Source: Euglena gracilis
Taxonomy: Eukaryota; Euglenida; Euglenophyceae; Euglenales
NCBI GenBank assembly: GCA_039621445.1
Contig: CP154957.1
Location: 38,472,654 to 38,536,653, forward strand
DNA: 64,000 bases
Direction of reading: 5' to 3'
Shown: one piece after another, positions 1-13,432 of the stretch
Layout of the letters: the number at the start of each line of letters is the position of its first letter
How positions within the stretch are numbered: position 1 is the first letter of the stretch
Translations under genes and position numbers: made by a program
Notes under the pieces: model-generated
The model's input: the letters and a program-made list of their open reading frames with translations, nothing else
The model's database searches: none
What the model was told of the DNA's origin: nothing

Positions 1-209
1 GGGAAGGGCGGTCCATCAGAAAACCAAGGGATCGCTTTGTCCAAAGGGCCAGCTTTGGACTCAAACAGGTTCGCAAGGCTAAACGACGTGTTTTATGTGA
101 AATGTGCGTGGCGTTGGGACGTTCTGAGTATTCCCCAATGTTGCATTTTCTCGCACTGTCGCCTCTGTCACCTGCCGCCTCAGCGCCCTTCCCTTGGGGC
201 CCCTCACAG

Positions 210-376
210 AAGCGGACCAAGTCGGCGGACACGTTTCAGGACTTTCCAGAGCGGCTGTCGGAGGACGTGTGGAGCGACCTGGAGGAGGCGTGGCCGGCCG
301 GGCTGGAGGAGTGGCTCAGCGGTGGCCCGGCGCCCGCTGGGAAGGAATGCCGGGAGGCCCGCCAAGCGTGCTATGA
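210..376 (+). CDS. BEACH-like gene, exon-like island 1
   Basis: The acceptor is CCCTCACAG before 210 and the donor is GTGAGA at 377. The island encodes an acidic amphipathic segment including 'ERLSEDVWSDLEEAWPAGLE'. In-frame reading runs straight to the donor and hits a stop only inside it, which supports the exon call. No domain is recognisable by eye. Confidence 0.5.
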
Positions 377-3300
377 GTGAGACGCTCGCTTCGTCGCTTG
401 GGTGGCTTCGTAGGAAGCAGCCACGCAATGTCTCAGGCGCCGATCGCTGGCCCCCTTTCCGCCAGCGCGGCGGCTTGCATGCGGCCTGCCCCCCCCCCCC
501 CGTTACCGCCACATTTTGAGGTAACGGCATCTGTTCCCTTCATAAACCAGGGATGGGGGGGGGGGTCTAACCGCCTGGGCGGTTGCAAAGGCTATAATTT
601 GGGGGGGAGTTGGTGCGGAGTTAGCTTTTCGGTCAATCAATACCGAAATAGGTTTAGGGGTGAGGTGTGGCAAGGCTGGGAGGGTTCAGGCTGTGTCCCA
701 GGGACCAACCCCCACCACCACCCGCCCAGCAGCGGGAGGCCGGCGGGGGACCGCAGCAAGGTGAACGACCCGTACACGTGGGGCCGCTTCGTGGCCGCCC
801 TCAGCCCGGTGCTGTTCCTGCACGCTGCCGCCGCGGAGAGCCTCGTGACGCTCATCACGCGCCTCTCGGCGTCCCTCCTGCCGGATCCCGACCTGCCAAT
901 GCTGCAGTCCCTCCAGCGCTCAGGTGTGTTTGAGGCCGCGTTGGTCGGTTTAGGCTGTGTGCGGGAGGCGAGGCCCCACGCACCCCCCTCCCCAACTAAA
1001 AAAACATTTTCTACCAAAAAAAACATTTTCTTGTGACTCCCCACCTTATTCCCCGAACGCTGTCGCGCACGCTGGCTGCGTGGGCCTTTCCACCCCTTCC
1101 CAGGCCTCAGCTTCTTTCTGTGCCTGCTGAAGGCCAACCCACGGAACGCCTGCCTGCTCCACCCAGCCCTGCCTGTGATCGTCCAGTCGCTGCGCGGTGC
1201 AGACGACGATGCCGGCGCTGCCCCTCCCTCCGGTGGGCCGCTGTCCTTGTGTCAATGGCTTGCCCTTGGGAATTATTTCTTTATCGCGAATTACTAAGTG
1301 AGTCCTCTTTCTTTCCCTCTTTTTTCCCCCTCTTTGAGTCCTCGTTTTCCCGGACACCCATCAGAAGGAGTCGCCATATACGGTGCCTCTTGTTTCCCTA
1401 CCAAAGTTTTCCAGTGGCTGTCCTGTGGCTTACCCTCTTCTCAGGGGGCCCCAAAAATCGAGCCCTCCTTTGCCTTCTTCTCCTTGTCATGGCGCAGCGT
1501 TGAGAGCAGTGTGGGACACTGCAGCGTCAGCCATCCTCTCCATCCCCCATTGGTCCCCCCATTAACACGTCATAACAAAGAACTTAAAGAAAAGACCATT
1601 ATCATCTCTGAAGATTGTGGATTTTGCAAATCGATGTCATTCAATTCAATACAATGAATGCACATTTTCCTTTTTAACCTCTGGGCTGTGTACATCAAAG
1701 TGGCTAACCTACACCACACAATTTTTTTTTAGTGCTTGACTCCCCATCCTCTGGTTTTTTTGGCCCCTGCATCCCTCCCTGGCCAGAAGTCGCCGAAAGT
1801 GACCACTCGGCACCGAAACACATTGTTGTTTGCAATTTTCTCCAATGATTTTGAACCTTTTTGTCCCTAATTGACAGAGAGGGAGGGGGTGGGAAGCTTC
1901 ATAAAGTGATTGGGTTTTGGAGAGTCGAAAGGTCTTTCCCCCTGGGATGGAGAGGTGAGCCACACCGCCCTCGCTCCACCACATGTCTTCGGGCGACGTC
2001 CAGAGACTTCTCCCCATCGCTGAGCCGATTCGGACGGCTGCCAGCAGCAACGGCTTCCTGGCGGTGTCTTGTGCGCCAGCTACACCCCCCCACGAAACAA
2101 TTTACCAAAGGATGATTATTAACCCCCGTGGTGAAGAAAAAAGGAACCAGACACCAGGCGGTTTTCCTTGCTGCTGAGTCGCTGTTCATTTTTTGGCAAA
2201 TTGCACGCAAATGTAATGGAAAATTTCACATTTGAATGCATTTGATGAACTCTGTCAAAATCCTGTCACAAGGGAGAGAGTCCTCATTGTGGGGCCGGTC
2301 AGATGTCCCCCCCACAACACCTTGGTCTCAACCTCCACTCATGACTCACCCCATGCTCCTTGCTCCCTTTCCTCACCCTTCACCCCTTTGGCTGTCCCAG
2401 CAAACCAGATCCAGTTTGCATCACACTTTGTGCCTCGCGGTGGCCACTCACCCGTCGCCCTGCAGGAGGCGGGCGCTGCGGCCGACCCAGCGCTGCCCCC
2501 AGGTGGGCTGGACCTGGACGTAGTCCGGGCCACCCGCCTCGACACGTTGCAGCTGGTCAATGTGCTGGCCATCGCAGCGGAGGCCCCCCAAGTGGGCCCC
2601 CATTTCTTCTTCAATGGCCAACGAGGTGTGAACACCCTCGTTACCACTTCATCCAAACTTCTCCCAGAGTCAAAAGATGATATGCATACACATTGCATAC
2701 ATACGTACATACATACATACCTACATATATACATACATACATACATACATACATACATACATACATACATACATACATACATACATACATACATACATAC
2801 ATACATACATACATACCTACATGCATACATCCATATTTACATACCTACCTACCTACCTACCTACCTACCTACCTACCTACCTACCTACCTACCTACCTAC
2901 ATACATACATACCCGCCCCCCCCCTTGTCCACCGACCACCCCTATATACCGACCACCCCCCGGTCGGGGGTTGCAGGTTGAGGGGGGTGTACGACCACCC
3001 TCCCTGGTCGGGGGTTGCAGGTGACCACCAAAATTTTTCCTCTCATGTGCTTATTGACCAGCTTTTTTCCCGTGTTTCCTGTCCATTGAGTGTTCGTCAT
3101 GTTCCCTCCGGGGAGTCCTGTTTTGTTTGAGTGTAGTGATGGCATTGGTCCCTCACCTAATGGGGAGAAATATTACCGTTATGAAATTGCACCTTTTTTG
3201 GCTTTTGGTTTTGTTTTGGCCCCTAGTGATACGACCACCCCCCGGTCGGGGGTTGCAGGTTGTGGGGGGTGTACGACCACCCCCCGTGGTCGGGGGTTGC

Positions 3301-6300
3301 AGGAACCCGGTCGGTGGACAAGGGGGGGGGCGGGTACATCCATGTATGCATCCATGCATACATACATACATACCTGCATACATACATACATACATACATA
3401 CATTACATACATACATACATACATACATACGTACGTACGTACGTACGTACATACATGCATATGCATGCATACACATGTACATATAACATATATATACACA
3501 CATACGTATAACAAATATGATATATATATAACAAATGGCATGAGTCTCCAATTGGTGCCCCCCCCCTAATTTGAGGGGTGTTACTAGTTGGAGATAACTG
3601 GCACGGGCCGTGAGACCTTTTGTGAAAGGTGTTTTCAGCGCTATTGAATATAAGACTCATCCCTAAAGTTAGTCTCAATTTCTGGCCTAATTCTGGTCTT
3701 AAAGTTAGGCCAGAAGTTAGGGCTAAATCCTGGCCCAAACCCTACTCCTCCAATGACCCAGAAAACACTCCTCCGAAAATTTTCACAGGACGGGGGGGAA
3801 AATTTTCACAGGACGGGAGGTTGGAAATTTATGCTGGGGATAGGGTCAGGATCACGACCAAAGCGCTGGAGGGCTCCCATTTTTAGGAGTTTGGGCAGAA
3901 TTTAGGCGACATTCCGGACCAAGTTAGGCAGAATTTAGGACGAATTCGGGCGATTTTAGGCAAAAGTGTTCCCGAAAATCTTCCGAAATTGAGACCTAAC
4001 TTCTGGCCTGATTTTTCCCCTAAACAGGGGCAATTTTCGACATGCCGATCCCAACTCTAACCTTTTCCTAAAAAAAGCTTGCACCCTCCCCGAATCTGAC
4101 CAAAAGTGCCCGATTTCGCCGCGTTTCCGGGTGAAATGGACTCAAAAATCCAAAAAGTGAGACGCGAGTGGAATTATCTGGACCCCCCCTGGAGGAATTA
4201 TCTGGACCGGGGGGTCCAAAAAGTTCCTGGGTGCCATACATATATACATACATATATGTATATATATATATGTATATGGCTAAACATGTAGCTAAAATAT
4301 ATTAAACACATGGGCAAATTTTGGGTCAAAAATATTTTTTGCATAATTGGCAGTTTTTTTTGGCATTTTTGCAGTTTCGGTTTTTGGTTCCCGGTTTGAC
4401 GTTCCCGGGTCAGGCCCAGTGCAACCCAGGGGACCAGACCCTATGGGGGGGAGGGAGGGGTCAGCCAGCAGCCTTTTTCCAGCCAGTCCAAATTTTCTCC
4501 CGGGAGTCCTTCAGCAATGCCCTGGGTGGGTGGGTGGGTGGGTAGGTCCTAATCCCCCAAGTCTTAAAAAATCCCCTGCCCTATCCCATACCCACCACAG
4601 GCCATATCCGATTCGGACCGTTTGAGAGCTTCCCCGGCCCGGAGGTGGGCTACACCTTCGGCTGCTGGGTGCAGTCCATCGCCGTGCCGTACCTCGAGGC
4701 GCCGCTGCTCACGTGGGTGGACGCGGAGGACGGCGTCCCCGCGGTGGTGGTGCTGCTCCGGGAGCAGGTGGGCAAGCTGGGCCTCGGCGTCCGCATCCAC
4801 GTGCCGGAGGAGGACGCCTGCGGGCAGGGCTGGGTGGGCCTGGGCGGGGCTCCAGGGCCGGTTTGGTCAGTCCGGTTGGCTTTGTGGGGTCTGGCCCCAA
4901 CCCAGCACTGCTTTGGAGAGGGGGTTTGGGAAAGGCGACAATGTGAGGGGGAGGGGAAGCCAAAGGTGTCGGCGGCTCATGCACAGGAAAAGATTGTGTT
5001 GTGGGTGTGGGGCCGCCGGCCTGCCCACCCAGCTGTGAATACGAGTCCGCAGCGACATTTACCGAAACGACGTGGCCGGCCAATGGGTGGCATCATTTGG
5101 TGATGACCCACACGAAGGTCTTGCCTTTCTCTCTCAGCTGATCTCACACCGCCCCTCCGAAGTCCGAAGTCTGAAGCATCTGAAGCTATAAACCCGACAA
5201 TTTACCCCGACCCAGAAAGGCATGGAGAATAGAAATGCGCTAACAATCTGGAAACGAGCATAGAAAACAGAAAGCAAAAAAGGAGGTGCCATGAATACAT
5301 CCCAACACCATTTTTCAGAAATACAAAAAATAAAGCAAACGGTGTGATTTCGATGGAAACAATCTTCTCAAAAAAGACGGTGCAAGCGAGGACATTGAGG
5401 AGTCTGTCGAACCAGGAGCCATTTCCAAAACACACGGATGTTGATCGCTTTAAATATTTCTGGGAGTTTTATCGGAAGTGGTTTATCTTCCACACGTCCA
5501 GAATAATATGTATATAGTTTTTATGTATGTACATATATGAAATATGTAACAAAGCTGTCATCTCCCCCAAATTAAAAGAAGGGGGGGAGCCAGATGGCAC
5601 GTCTGCATCCAAGTGCAATCATTTTGCTGTCTTCTTCTCCCAGAATTCAATGTTTTGCGTCACGTTTGATTTTTGCGTGAATATTTTCCCATGGCTGCCT
5701 GGTTCCAACCATTTATGATGTCATGCTTTAAAGAAAGTACAAAGAATTATTTCAAAGACCGACGAAACGCATGCTTGCGACGCCACGTCGGGAGAGGCGC
5801 CTGTGCCTAACTCCAGCAAGGAACCCCACTCAATATACAGGCGCTCTCTGGACGGCGGAAAGCCAATTTCAGCTGCGAGAGTTATTGAACTTCAAAGGGC
5901 ATTGCTTACCGGTGATCAAAAAGTGGTGCTGCAGTTTGGATTCGGGCCCATGGCGACCACGTTGCTGGCTTTTGCACATAATTCATTTCCACCTCATGCA
6001 TTTCTGGATGGACCACATACCTTCAAATCGAGCACAGTACGTACAAGTAGTATATTCTTTCCTGCTTTGGTTCACAGGGGGCGCTGTCCTTGTATGTTGA
6101 TGGCCGGCGAGCCCACGTCGTCCATCCCACGTTCTACCCCTCCGCGGGGGGTCCAGTAGCGCATATGGCCTACCTGGGGAGTACGGTACCAGCTCCCATG
6201 GGACTGCGGCCAGTCGAACAGGCATTGGGGCAGTTTTATGGTGTGTGCCTCGTGACAGCAACAGACGTTTCATGTTTTCACTAGTGGATGAGATTTCTCG

Positions 6301-9300
6301 CCCATCGGGCAGCTTGGGAGACAGGAAAAAATATGCGGCATTAGCAAAAGCTACACGAGTGAGTTGTAGGCTGCAAGGCGTGGAAACACTGACAAATTTT
6401 CGCAAGGAATTTTCATTACTCAACAGTAAGAAGGATAAAGAAGTGTCTAATAACGTTGGCTGCGATCCTTTAAAGTTGCCGGTTCACATTTTTAAGCATT
6501 TTTGCGAGTTTCTCAGGTTTCAGGTATATGCAATGTACTCCAAATTTTGCCTTTTTGTCTTCTTTTTTTAAGAAAAAACTTTTCAATCGTTGTTAAATTT
6601 GTTGCTAAGTACTCTAATGAGGCGATTTGGGGCGTTGGAGGCCTCCACACAAGCACACAAGCCTGGCTTGAAGCCGTCTCCCAAAGGTTCCACCAAAAAA
6701 GGCATCACAGACAAGATCCTTACCCAAGAGACACCGGTGTTTTGTTTTTTTTTTGGTGTTGTCCAAATGGTTTCCAGACCGACTCGCCTTTCGGCAGAGG
6801 TTCGGCCTCGGGAGGGTCACCTGCGCACCCCACAGGGCTCATCGGCACAGCGTACTTCCTGCACGGCGCGCTGGACCCAGTCGGAGTACGGCAGTCAGGC
6901 TTCTTTTTAAGGAAGGTGAAGGGTGCTTTGGGCCGACAGGGGGGTTTGGCGCTTTCGACCTCACCCCCAGGGGGGAGGTTGGGTTTTGGGGTGGGTGGTG
7001 CTGCAGCAGCCCTCCCCCCCCCCCCGGCACCACAGGAGCCGGGGCCCGAAAATGGCCATTTTCAAGGGGAAATTGGCTTGGTCAGCAGGCACCAGGGTCC
7101 AAACCTGACTCTTCCCAGGGGGTGTGCCTGCTACAAGCAGGCACCCCAAAGCACAAGACACCCCCCAACCTGGGGGTTGGCTCAAACGAAGCCTGGCGGT
7201 GGTGGTACATCCACGCCATCCGGGGCCTGCCGGGCGAGCACCGGCCCGTGGCCGTGGCAGAGCCCGCGGCCATCCCGGCGGCCTTCCAGTGTGGCTGCTA
7301 CGCCGCCGCGGCGGGTGTGCCTCTGGGGGGCAGCTCTTCCTCTCCCTCTGGAGGTGAAGGGTCTCCTGTTCAAGTCGTGCCAACTTCTGAAACATTGATG
7401 GTTGTAATGAGCTGTTATCGTTGTGTATGTTTAAGCAGCTGGCCGATTATGCCTCTTTTCACTGTGGCTCAATTTCCCTCCCTATCCAAAGGAGACACAT
7501 CGTTCACTTGTTGACAAATCTTGCCCATAAAAGGAAAGGCTTTTGTGCACAATTTCTAGATTTCTTTTTAGTTAGTAATTAAAGTTTCCTCATCAAGAAT
7601 GCATTGATGTCTCCACATGATGTTTACTGCAGTCCCAGACGTGTCATCAGAATCGCTGAAAGCCTGCTATTGTCCAGGTGCAGACGTTCCTCACAGTACA
7701 ACGAGCCCCCAGAAGTCAGGGCCAACGTCCCCGGTTACTTATGGGATGGATGTGGAGGTGTATTTGTTGTTGTTGTTATTGGTGGTGGTGGTGGTGGTGG
7801 TGGTGGTGGTGGTGGTGGTGGTGGTGGTGGTGGTGGTGGTGGTGGTGGTGGTGGTGGTGGTGGTGGTGGTGGTGGTGGTGGTGGTGGTGGTGGTGGTGGT
7901 GGTGGTGGTGGTGGTGGTGGTGGTGGTGTGTGGGAGGGGGTGTTCTTGTTATTATTAATATCCTCCAACACAGAATGCTGTGATCATTCCAGTTTTTCAA
8001 AAACAAACGCGGCGGTTCCCACAACGCTTTCCGTTCACACTAACCTCAACTGGAAGCTTTTTTGCCCACACCAGGGGTGGGAAGTCACGGGAGGTTTGTG
8101 GGAGGTAGGTGGCCGCGGCCCAACCAGACCGATTTCAGAGTTTCAAAATCGGAAGTATTTGGGCCGCGGCCCCAACCAAACTGCAAACGTTGACCACAGA
8201 AATGATTTTTATGAGGTTATTTGAAGGAATAAGTTTAGGGTTAGTATTCTCGTGCAAACAGTTGAACCCTTCTCCCTAAACGTCGTTATATTGGCCTCCA
8301 CAGGGTACTCAGCGAACCCAAAGAGCCGCCCAACTAGGGCTAAAAACATGAGGGTCCCCCCATGTGTATTAAATTGGGCTCTTTGGGGTAGCTGGACCCT
8401 GTGGGGGCCAATTCATCCCACTATTGCGCGATGCAGTTCTGCTTTTGTCGCTGGATCTGTTGTGGGTGGGTGGCCGCGGCCGACTGCAGCCCAACCAACC
8501 CGAATCTCATGATTTCAAAGCGGAAGTGGTTGGGCCGCGGCCCAACCAATACCTCCCGCGGGTGGCCACCCCACACACCGGGACCGAAACACGCCAGCGT
8601 TTCTGTCCCCCCACCACGGGCGGGCCGGCGTCCCATCGGCCGCCCAACGCTTCCCGGGCCCTGTCCCCCCCAGGGCCACCTGGTGTGCCACGCCGCCACC
8701 GCGCTGGAGCGCCTGCGCTTCGTGCCCACCGTGCTGCGGACCCTCGCCCGGCGCCCCGGCCGCCCCCTGGCCGCGGAGGACGTCGAGGCCGGCTGCCCGG
8801 AGGAGGTGCTGCAGGCAGAGCTCTACGGCAATCCCCAAAGCCCAGGGGGAGGGGGGAGGGGCCTCCACCCGTCCCACCCCCCCTCTGATGGGTGGGGGGT
8901 CCGACCACCCCCACCCCCACCCCTTCTCACAGTTTTGTGTCGTCCATTTTAGGTCGAAATTCTCTTTTGGCACCCGAAGGAGTTTTTCTTTGCGGACTGC
9001 CATGGTGGGTCAACCTGCCCACCAGGCCTTCCCGTCCAGCGCTGGCCGCGAGTGCTGCTGCTGCGCATCCTCGTGTCGATGGTCCACCACGACGCCGCGG
9101 CGGGGGCGATGGTGTGCGCAATGCGCGGCTTCGACCGGCTGTACGACGCCTTCCGCGGCGTGCCGCTGTCCATCGCCTCCATGCAGGTCATCGTGGGGCT
9201 CTGCAGCACCGGTCTGTCTCTACTCCAGTGTTGTGTGATGGATGAAACATTTCAGTTTGCATTGTGAAATTGTGATATTTGGAACAATTTCTCAATAAAG

Positions 9301-12300
9301 CAACAGAGCATCATGCCAACACTGATGCGACACGATGTTGATGATTGGTTCCAGATTTCCAAAAATGTGGGGTTCGAGTATCTATTGATTGAAATTGTCT
9401 TTTTTGCATTCCTTTTCAATCTCCATTTGCATTAATGTTTTTCTCTGCTCTGTGTTGTGTCTTATTCTTGCATGATTTCGGGTTCTTTGGGGGAGCTTTC
9501 ACGACCTCGGTAGGCTCAATGTGCCATCCGATAAAATATGAATTCATTCCTATGTTCTCAGCTGGTCTCCGCCATTTCTTTCCATGCGCATCCTTAGGGG
9601 AGGTGTACAAGGGACAACCAGTGCTGTCCACGCGGAACCTTGATGGCCTCCACCTCCTGATGGACCTCTTCCGCGTGGCGCTGTCCCCAGCGCAACAGAT
9701 GACTTTCCTTCGCCTGCTGTCGGACCTCCTCGGGTTGTCGGAGAACGTCAAGGTGCCGGCGTATTATGCTTCGCGACCGTAGGAGGCAGTGGACCGCAGT
9801 TTATGCATTCCTGCCGTTTACGTTGTGGAATTGGCGTTGACATCAAGTTAGTTGCCACTTGTTTGCTGCCTGAATGCCCAGCGGCCCCCCATTGGCCTCC
9901 CCCAGGCATGGAAGTCGGGCCCCGGGCTGATCGCCATCCTGGAGGTGGGCCGCGTCTGCAGCCCGGCCTTCACCACGGAGGTCATCAACGTGGCGGAGAA
10001 GCTCTGTCGGGACAGCGAGGAGCTGGGTGTGCTGCTGGAGTTCCTGCTGCACGCGGAGTTCGAGGCATCGGGGGGTCGCAGCCGGACGCAGACAGAACTT
10101 TTCATGTTCAAGGAGGAGCTGGTGAGATTGCTCTACGACGTTGTGCGGGAGACTCCTGTTATGGTGTGCACAATCGTTTATAAGTTTTGACCCTGAAATG
10201 GTGGCGACGTATTTTGTGTTCATTTTGCATTTGGTAAATGTTTTCTTTCCAGACATAATAAGTCGACTGGCCCATGACCGAGGACATTGTCCACCAAAAA
10301 AATAATGCAGCTCCATTACATCTTTTTCAGTTTTTGTGGTTGTGTGGTCTGACAGGCGGTTTGAAAGTGTTTGAATTGTGTTGAAAAAAATTGGCAAAAC
10401 AAAATCCCACCATTTTTTGTTATGTATTTTTGGCCACCAAAATTTTTCCCCACACAATTTTTCATTTTGCCATTTCCGTGTCAATTTCAGGAGCTTCCTA
10501 AATTGAGGCTTGAAAATTCAGATTTTGTGCTTGTAACTCCTAATTGGATTGTAAAATCCTAATTTGACAGGTACAAAATGTCTACGTTTGCCCCGCAGAC
10601 CTCAAAAATTTCATGTTCTTGATAATCCTCCAATTTTCCCCCTGCACTTTTTGCCTAAGATTGTCAAGATTTTTCAATTGTTTTGGCGGAGACTGCCAAT
10701 GTTTTTCCAGCTTCAACTTTCTATTCAGCTTATTTTTATTATTGATTCTATTATTTTTCTATTTTATTATTAAATTATTAATATTTCTCAGCACCAAATT
10801 CCAACCCTGTGTTTTTTTGAAACCGGTACAGTTAATGGATATTTGTGGAATGACACCGTAATGTGTGTGTGTGTGTGTGTGTGTGTTGTGTGCCTGTGCT
10901 GTGCCTCCTGTCACACTGTTTCTCAGGTGGACCGGCTGCTCAATGCTGGCGGCATGGCGCTCATCTCCTCCCTGCTGAGCGCAGACCGGGAGGAGTGCCG
11001 GGTGCTTGGGGTAAAGCTGGGGGCGCTGTGCCTGCACATCAATGACAAGCTGCGGACGAAGTACATGATGTTCGACGTGTGCCAGCACCTGCTGGCCCGC
11101 GGCCTGACCCGCATCGGGACGTTCAACGTGCTGTTCAAGTTCGCCCTGGACCTGTTCCGGCCCTCCTATGAGTCGCTCGCGTCGAAGAAGCCCGCCGGTC
11201 TGCCAAAGCTTGTCACAACTGGCCACCTTATCACCACCAACCCAAACCCCAAACCCCTCCTGCCAAAGCTAGCATTGGCATAACTCGTTATGAACGGTAT
11301 TTCAGGCAAACACTCAAAATAGTGATTGTTGCAGATTTCAGAAGCAAACTCTCATTGTCTTCTTTGGCAACCCTCACCACCAAGCCTCAACCCAGTGAAT
11401 TAAGGTTTGGTGTACCATAATGAAATGGTGGGTGGATTTAGTATTTTAACCGCACAAACCTGCACTGTGGTTTATATTTCAAGTTGCCAAGAAATATTAT
11501 TTGAAAATGGAACGAGATCTTTTATTGTGCGAAAGAGGAAGAGTGAGTGTAAAAAACATATCAAATTGTAAGGAGAGGGAATTTTCTCCTGATACGTGAG
11601 ATTAAAAAAAAATCGTCCTTACAGAAGCCAATCACTCCCAACAGGCCCACCGGGGAGCGAACAGGCCTTACCAACTCCCTGGACGCAGCCTGCAAGTCAA
11701 CCCGTATCCAGGATTCCCATACATACTTGTCCACCCGGACCCACCCACAAGGGAACGCCCAGGAACCAAAGGGCCATCACAAGAGCAATGTGCAAAACAC
11801 ACACATACGTTTATTTTCGATAACTTTTTGTTTTGCTTGGATCGGGCCACTCCCATTCACCCCCTCCCACATCCCGCAGTGCGGCGGATCACTCGGAGCC
11901 TGTCGTGGTCGTCGTTGAGCTCCGAGGACACTGCGGACAGCTGGGCCAGCGACGAAACCAGCCTCAGCACCCGCCTGCTGCTGATGGAAGGCCAGAAGGA
12001 CCACATCGTGCACCGCGAGTGTGGCCCTCCAGCCTGCCTTCCCTTCCCTGCGTAGTGCAGGAACAGCTTGATTCTCTGGCGTTGGGGGGGGGGTTGGGGG
12101 TTGCAGCGCGGACAAAAATTACGGGAAACAAACATTACAGGGAAAAAAATACGGGAAAAATTTTGGGACAATTTCGATTTTCGAAAAATTAATTTTGGGA
12201 AAATTTTAAATTCGAAACAGCTAAAGCAACGGTGGACAATTGTGTGAAGTGATCCCGGATAAAGAGAAGAATCTGCCCCTGAAGCACTGTCGAAAGGTGG

Positions 12301-13389
12301 TTCCCATCTAGTTGGTTTTTTTATTTCTTATGGTGGTTGAAATTTTGGCAAAACAACGGTCGGTATTGCATACATGCAAAGCGTGGAAGGAAGAATATTT
12401 TGAGCCCAAGTGAGGCAGAGCAAGTGCTGGATGTTGCCAAAAAATTGCACAAGTGGCATGGAGGCTATCACCATCCAGCCTCGGTTCGGGGGACTGTTTT
12501 TTTTCCATTTTATTGTCCAGCACGCGCCCAAAGCAGTGAGGTCTGGGTCGGATTTTGGCGAGTTGTGTTTTGGGTTGGGCCCCTCGGGGGGGGGGGATGG
12601 GGGGGTGCCTCTGGGGGGGGGGGGGTTCTTCTATTTTAGACTCGTTGCACCAAAAAAAAAATGACCCGAAGTTGACCCCCAGAAGTCGGTCACGCTCCCC
12701 AAGGGGTGGGTGGGTTTGTGGGTACCAGCCCCAGGGTCATAAAAACCCTCTGATCAGGCTTTCTGTTTTCTTTTGCACAGGGTGATGCGGATCATCATGA
12801 TGCTGCTGGCGGCCAACAACCAACGCTTCGCCACCTTCCCAGCCGACGTGCAAGCAGTCTTCTCTCTGGTCATGCAGTATTTGGACCGTGTCCTAGATGT
12901 GAAGGAGAACGTTGACGGCTTGTTGGAATACACAGGTACAACCCCTTGTCCAACAGGAATTGGCATTGCCTGCTTCTAATGAAAATGGATTATTGGGAAA
13001 GGCAACGTCTGTTTTTCCTTTTTGACTGTTTGATTGAAGAAGATGATCTTGAGATGATGTTCTTATATTCTTTCGCTATTGTGACCCAAAACCTCAATAA
13101 TTATGCTTTTTGTTGAATACCTGAGCAGCAACAGCCAAAAGCTCCGTAAATCTATGATTGTCAATGTAGACAAATTCATAAACCAAACACGGTCGAAGAA
13201 TACAAAGTCAATAAAATGCGGTGTAGAATGGGGCTCAACTTTCGCAAACATCAGAACATTTCATCCCAGCTTTGCTCTGCATTGTGCTTGGGCAAATGCA
13301 ATTTCCAACCCTGGACCGTCCTTGGACCAGCCAAGGACAGTCTTGAGTAAAAGAAAGTAAAGTATTTAAGGTGAAGAAGAAAGACAGAC

Positions 13390-13432
<43 letters not shown>

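Larger units (their letters stand above)
1298..4600. other. Long repeat-filled intron (or gene-free stretch)
   Basis: No convincing coding sequence was seen. It contains a compound TACA/CTAC microsatellite, a TIR element at 2912-3334, a second TACA array, and from about 3.6 kb AT/G-run sequence. Sequence at 4330-4560 resembles that at 16890-17160 (motifs 'TTTTTGCATAATTGGC' and 'CAGCCAGCAGC'), so part of it is a dispersed repeat. Confidence 0.5.

Noticed and set aside
2690-3470. CRISPR-like array
   Set aside because: The repeats are pure microsatellite tetramers without unique spacers, and the window is eukaryotic.
7604-8224. Poly-Gly, poly-Val, poly-Trp, poly-Pro or poly-His proteins
   Set aside because: These are translations of the (GGT)n run with no conserved flanks.
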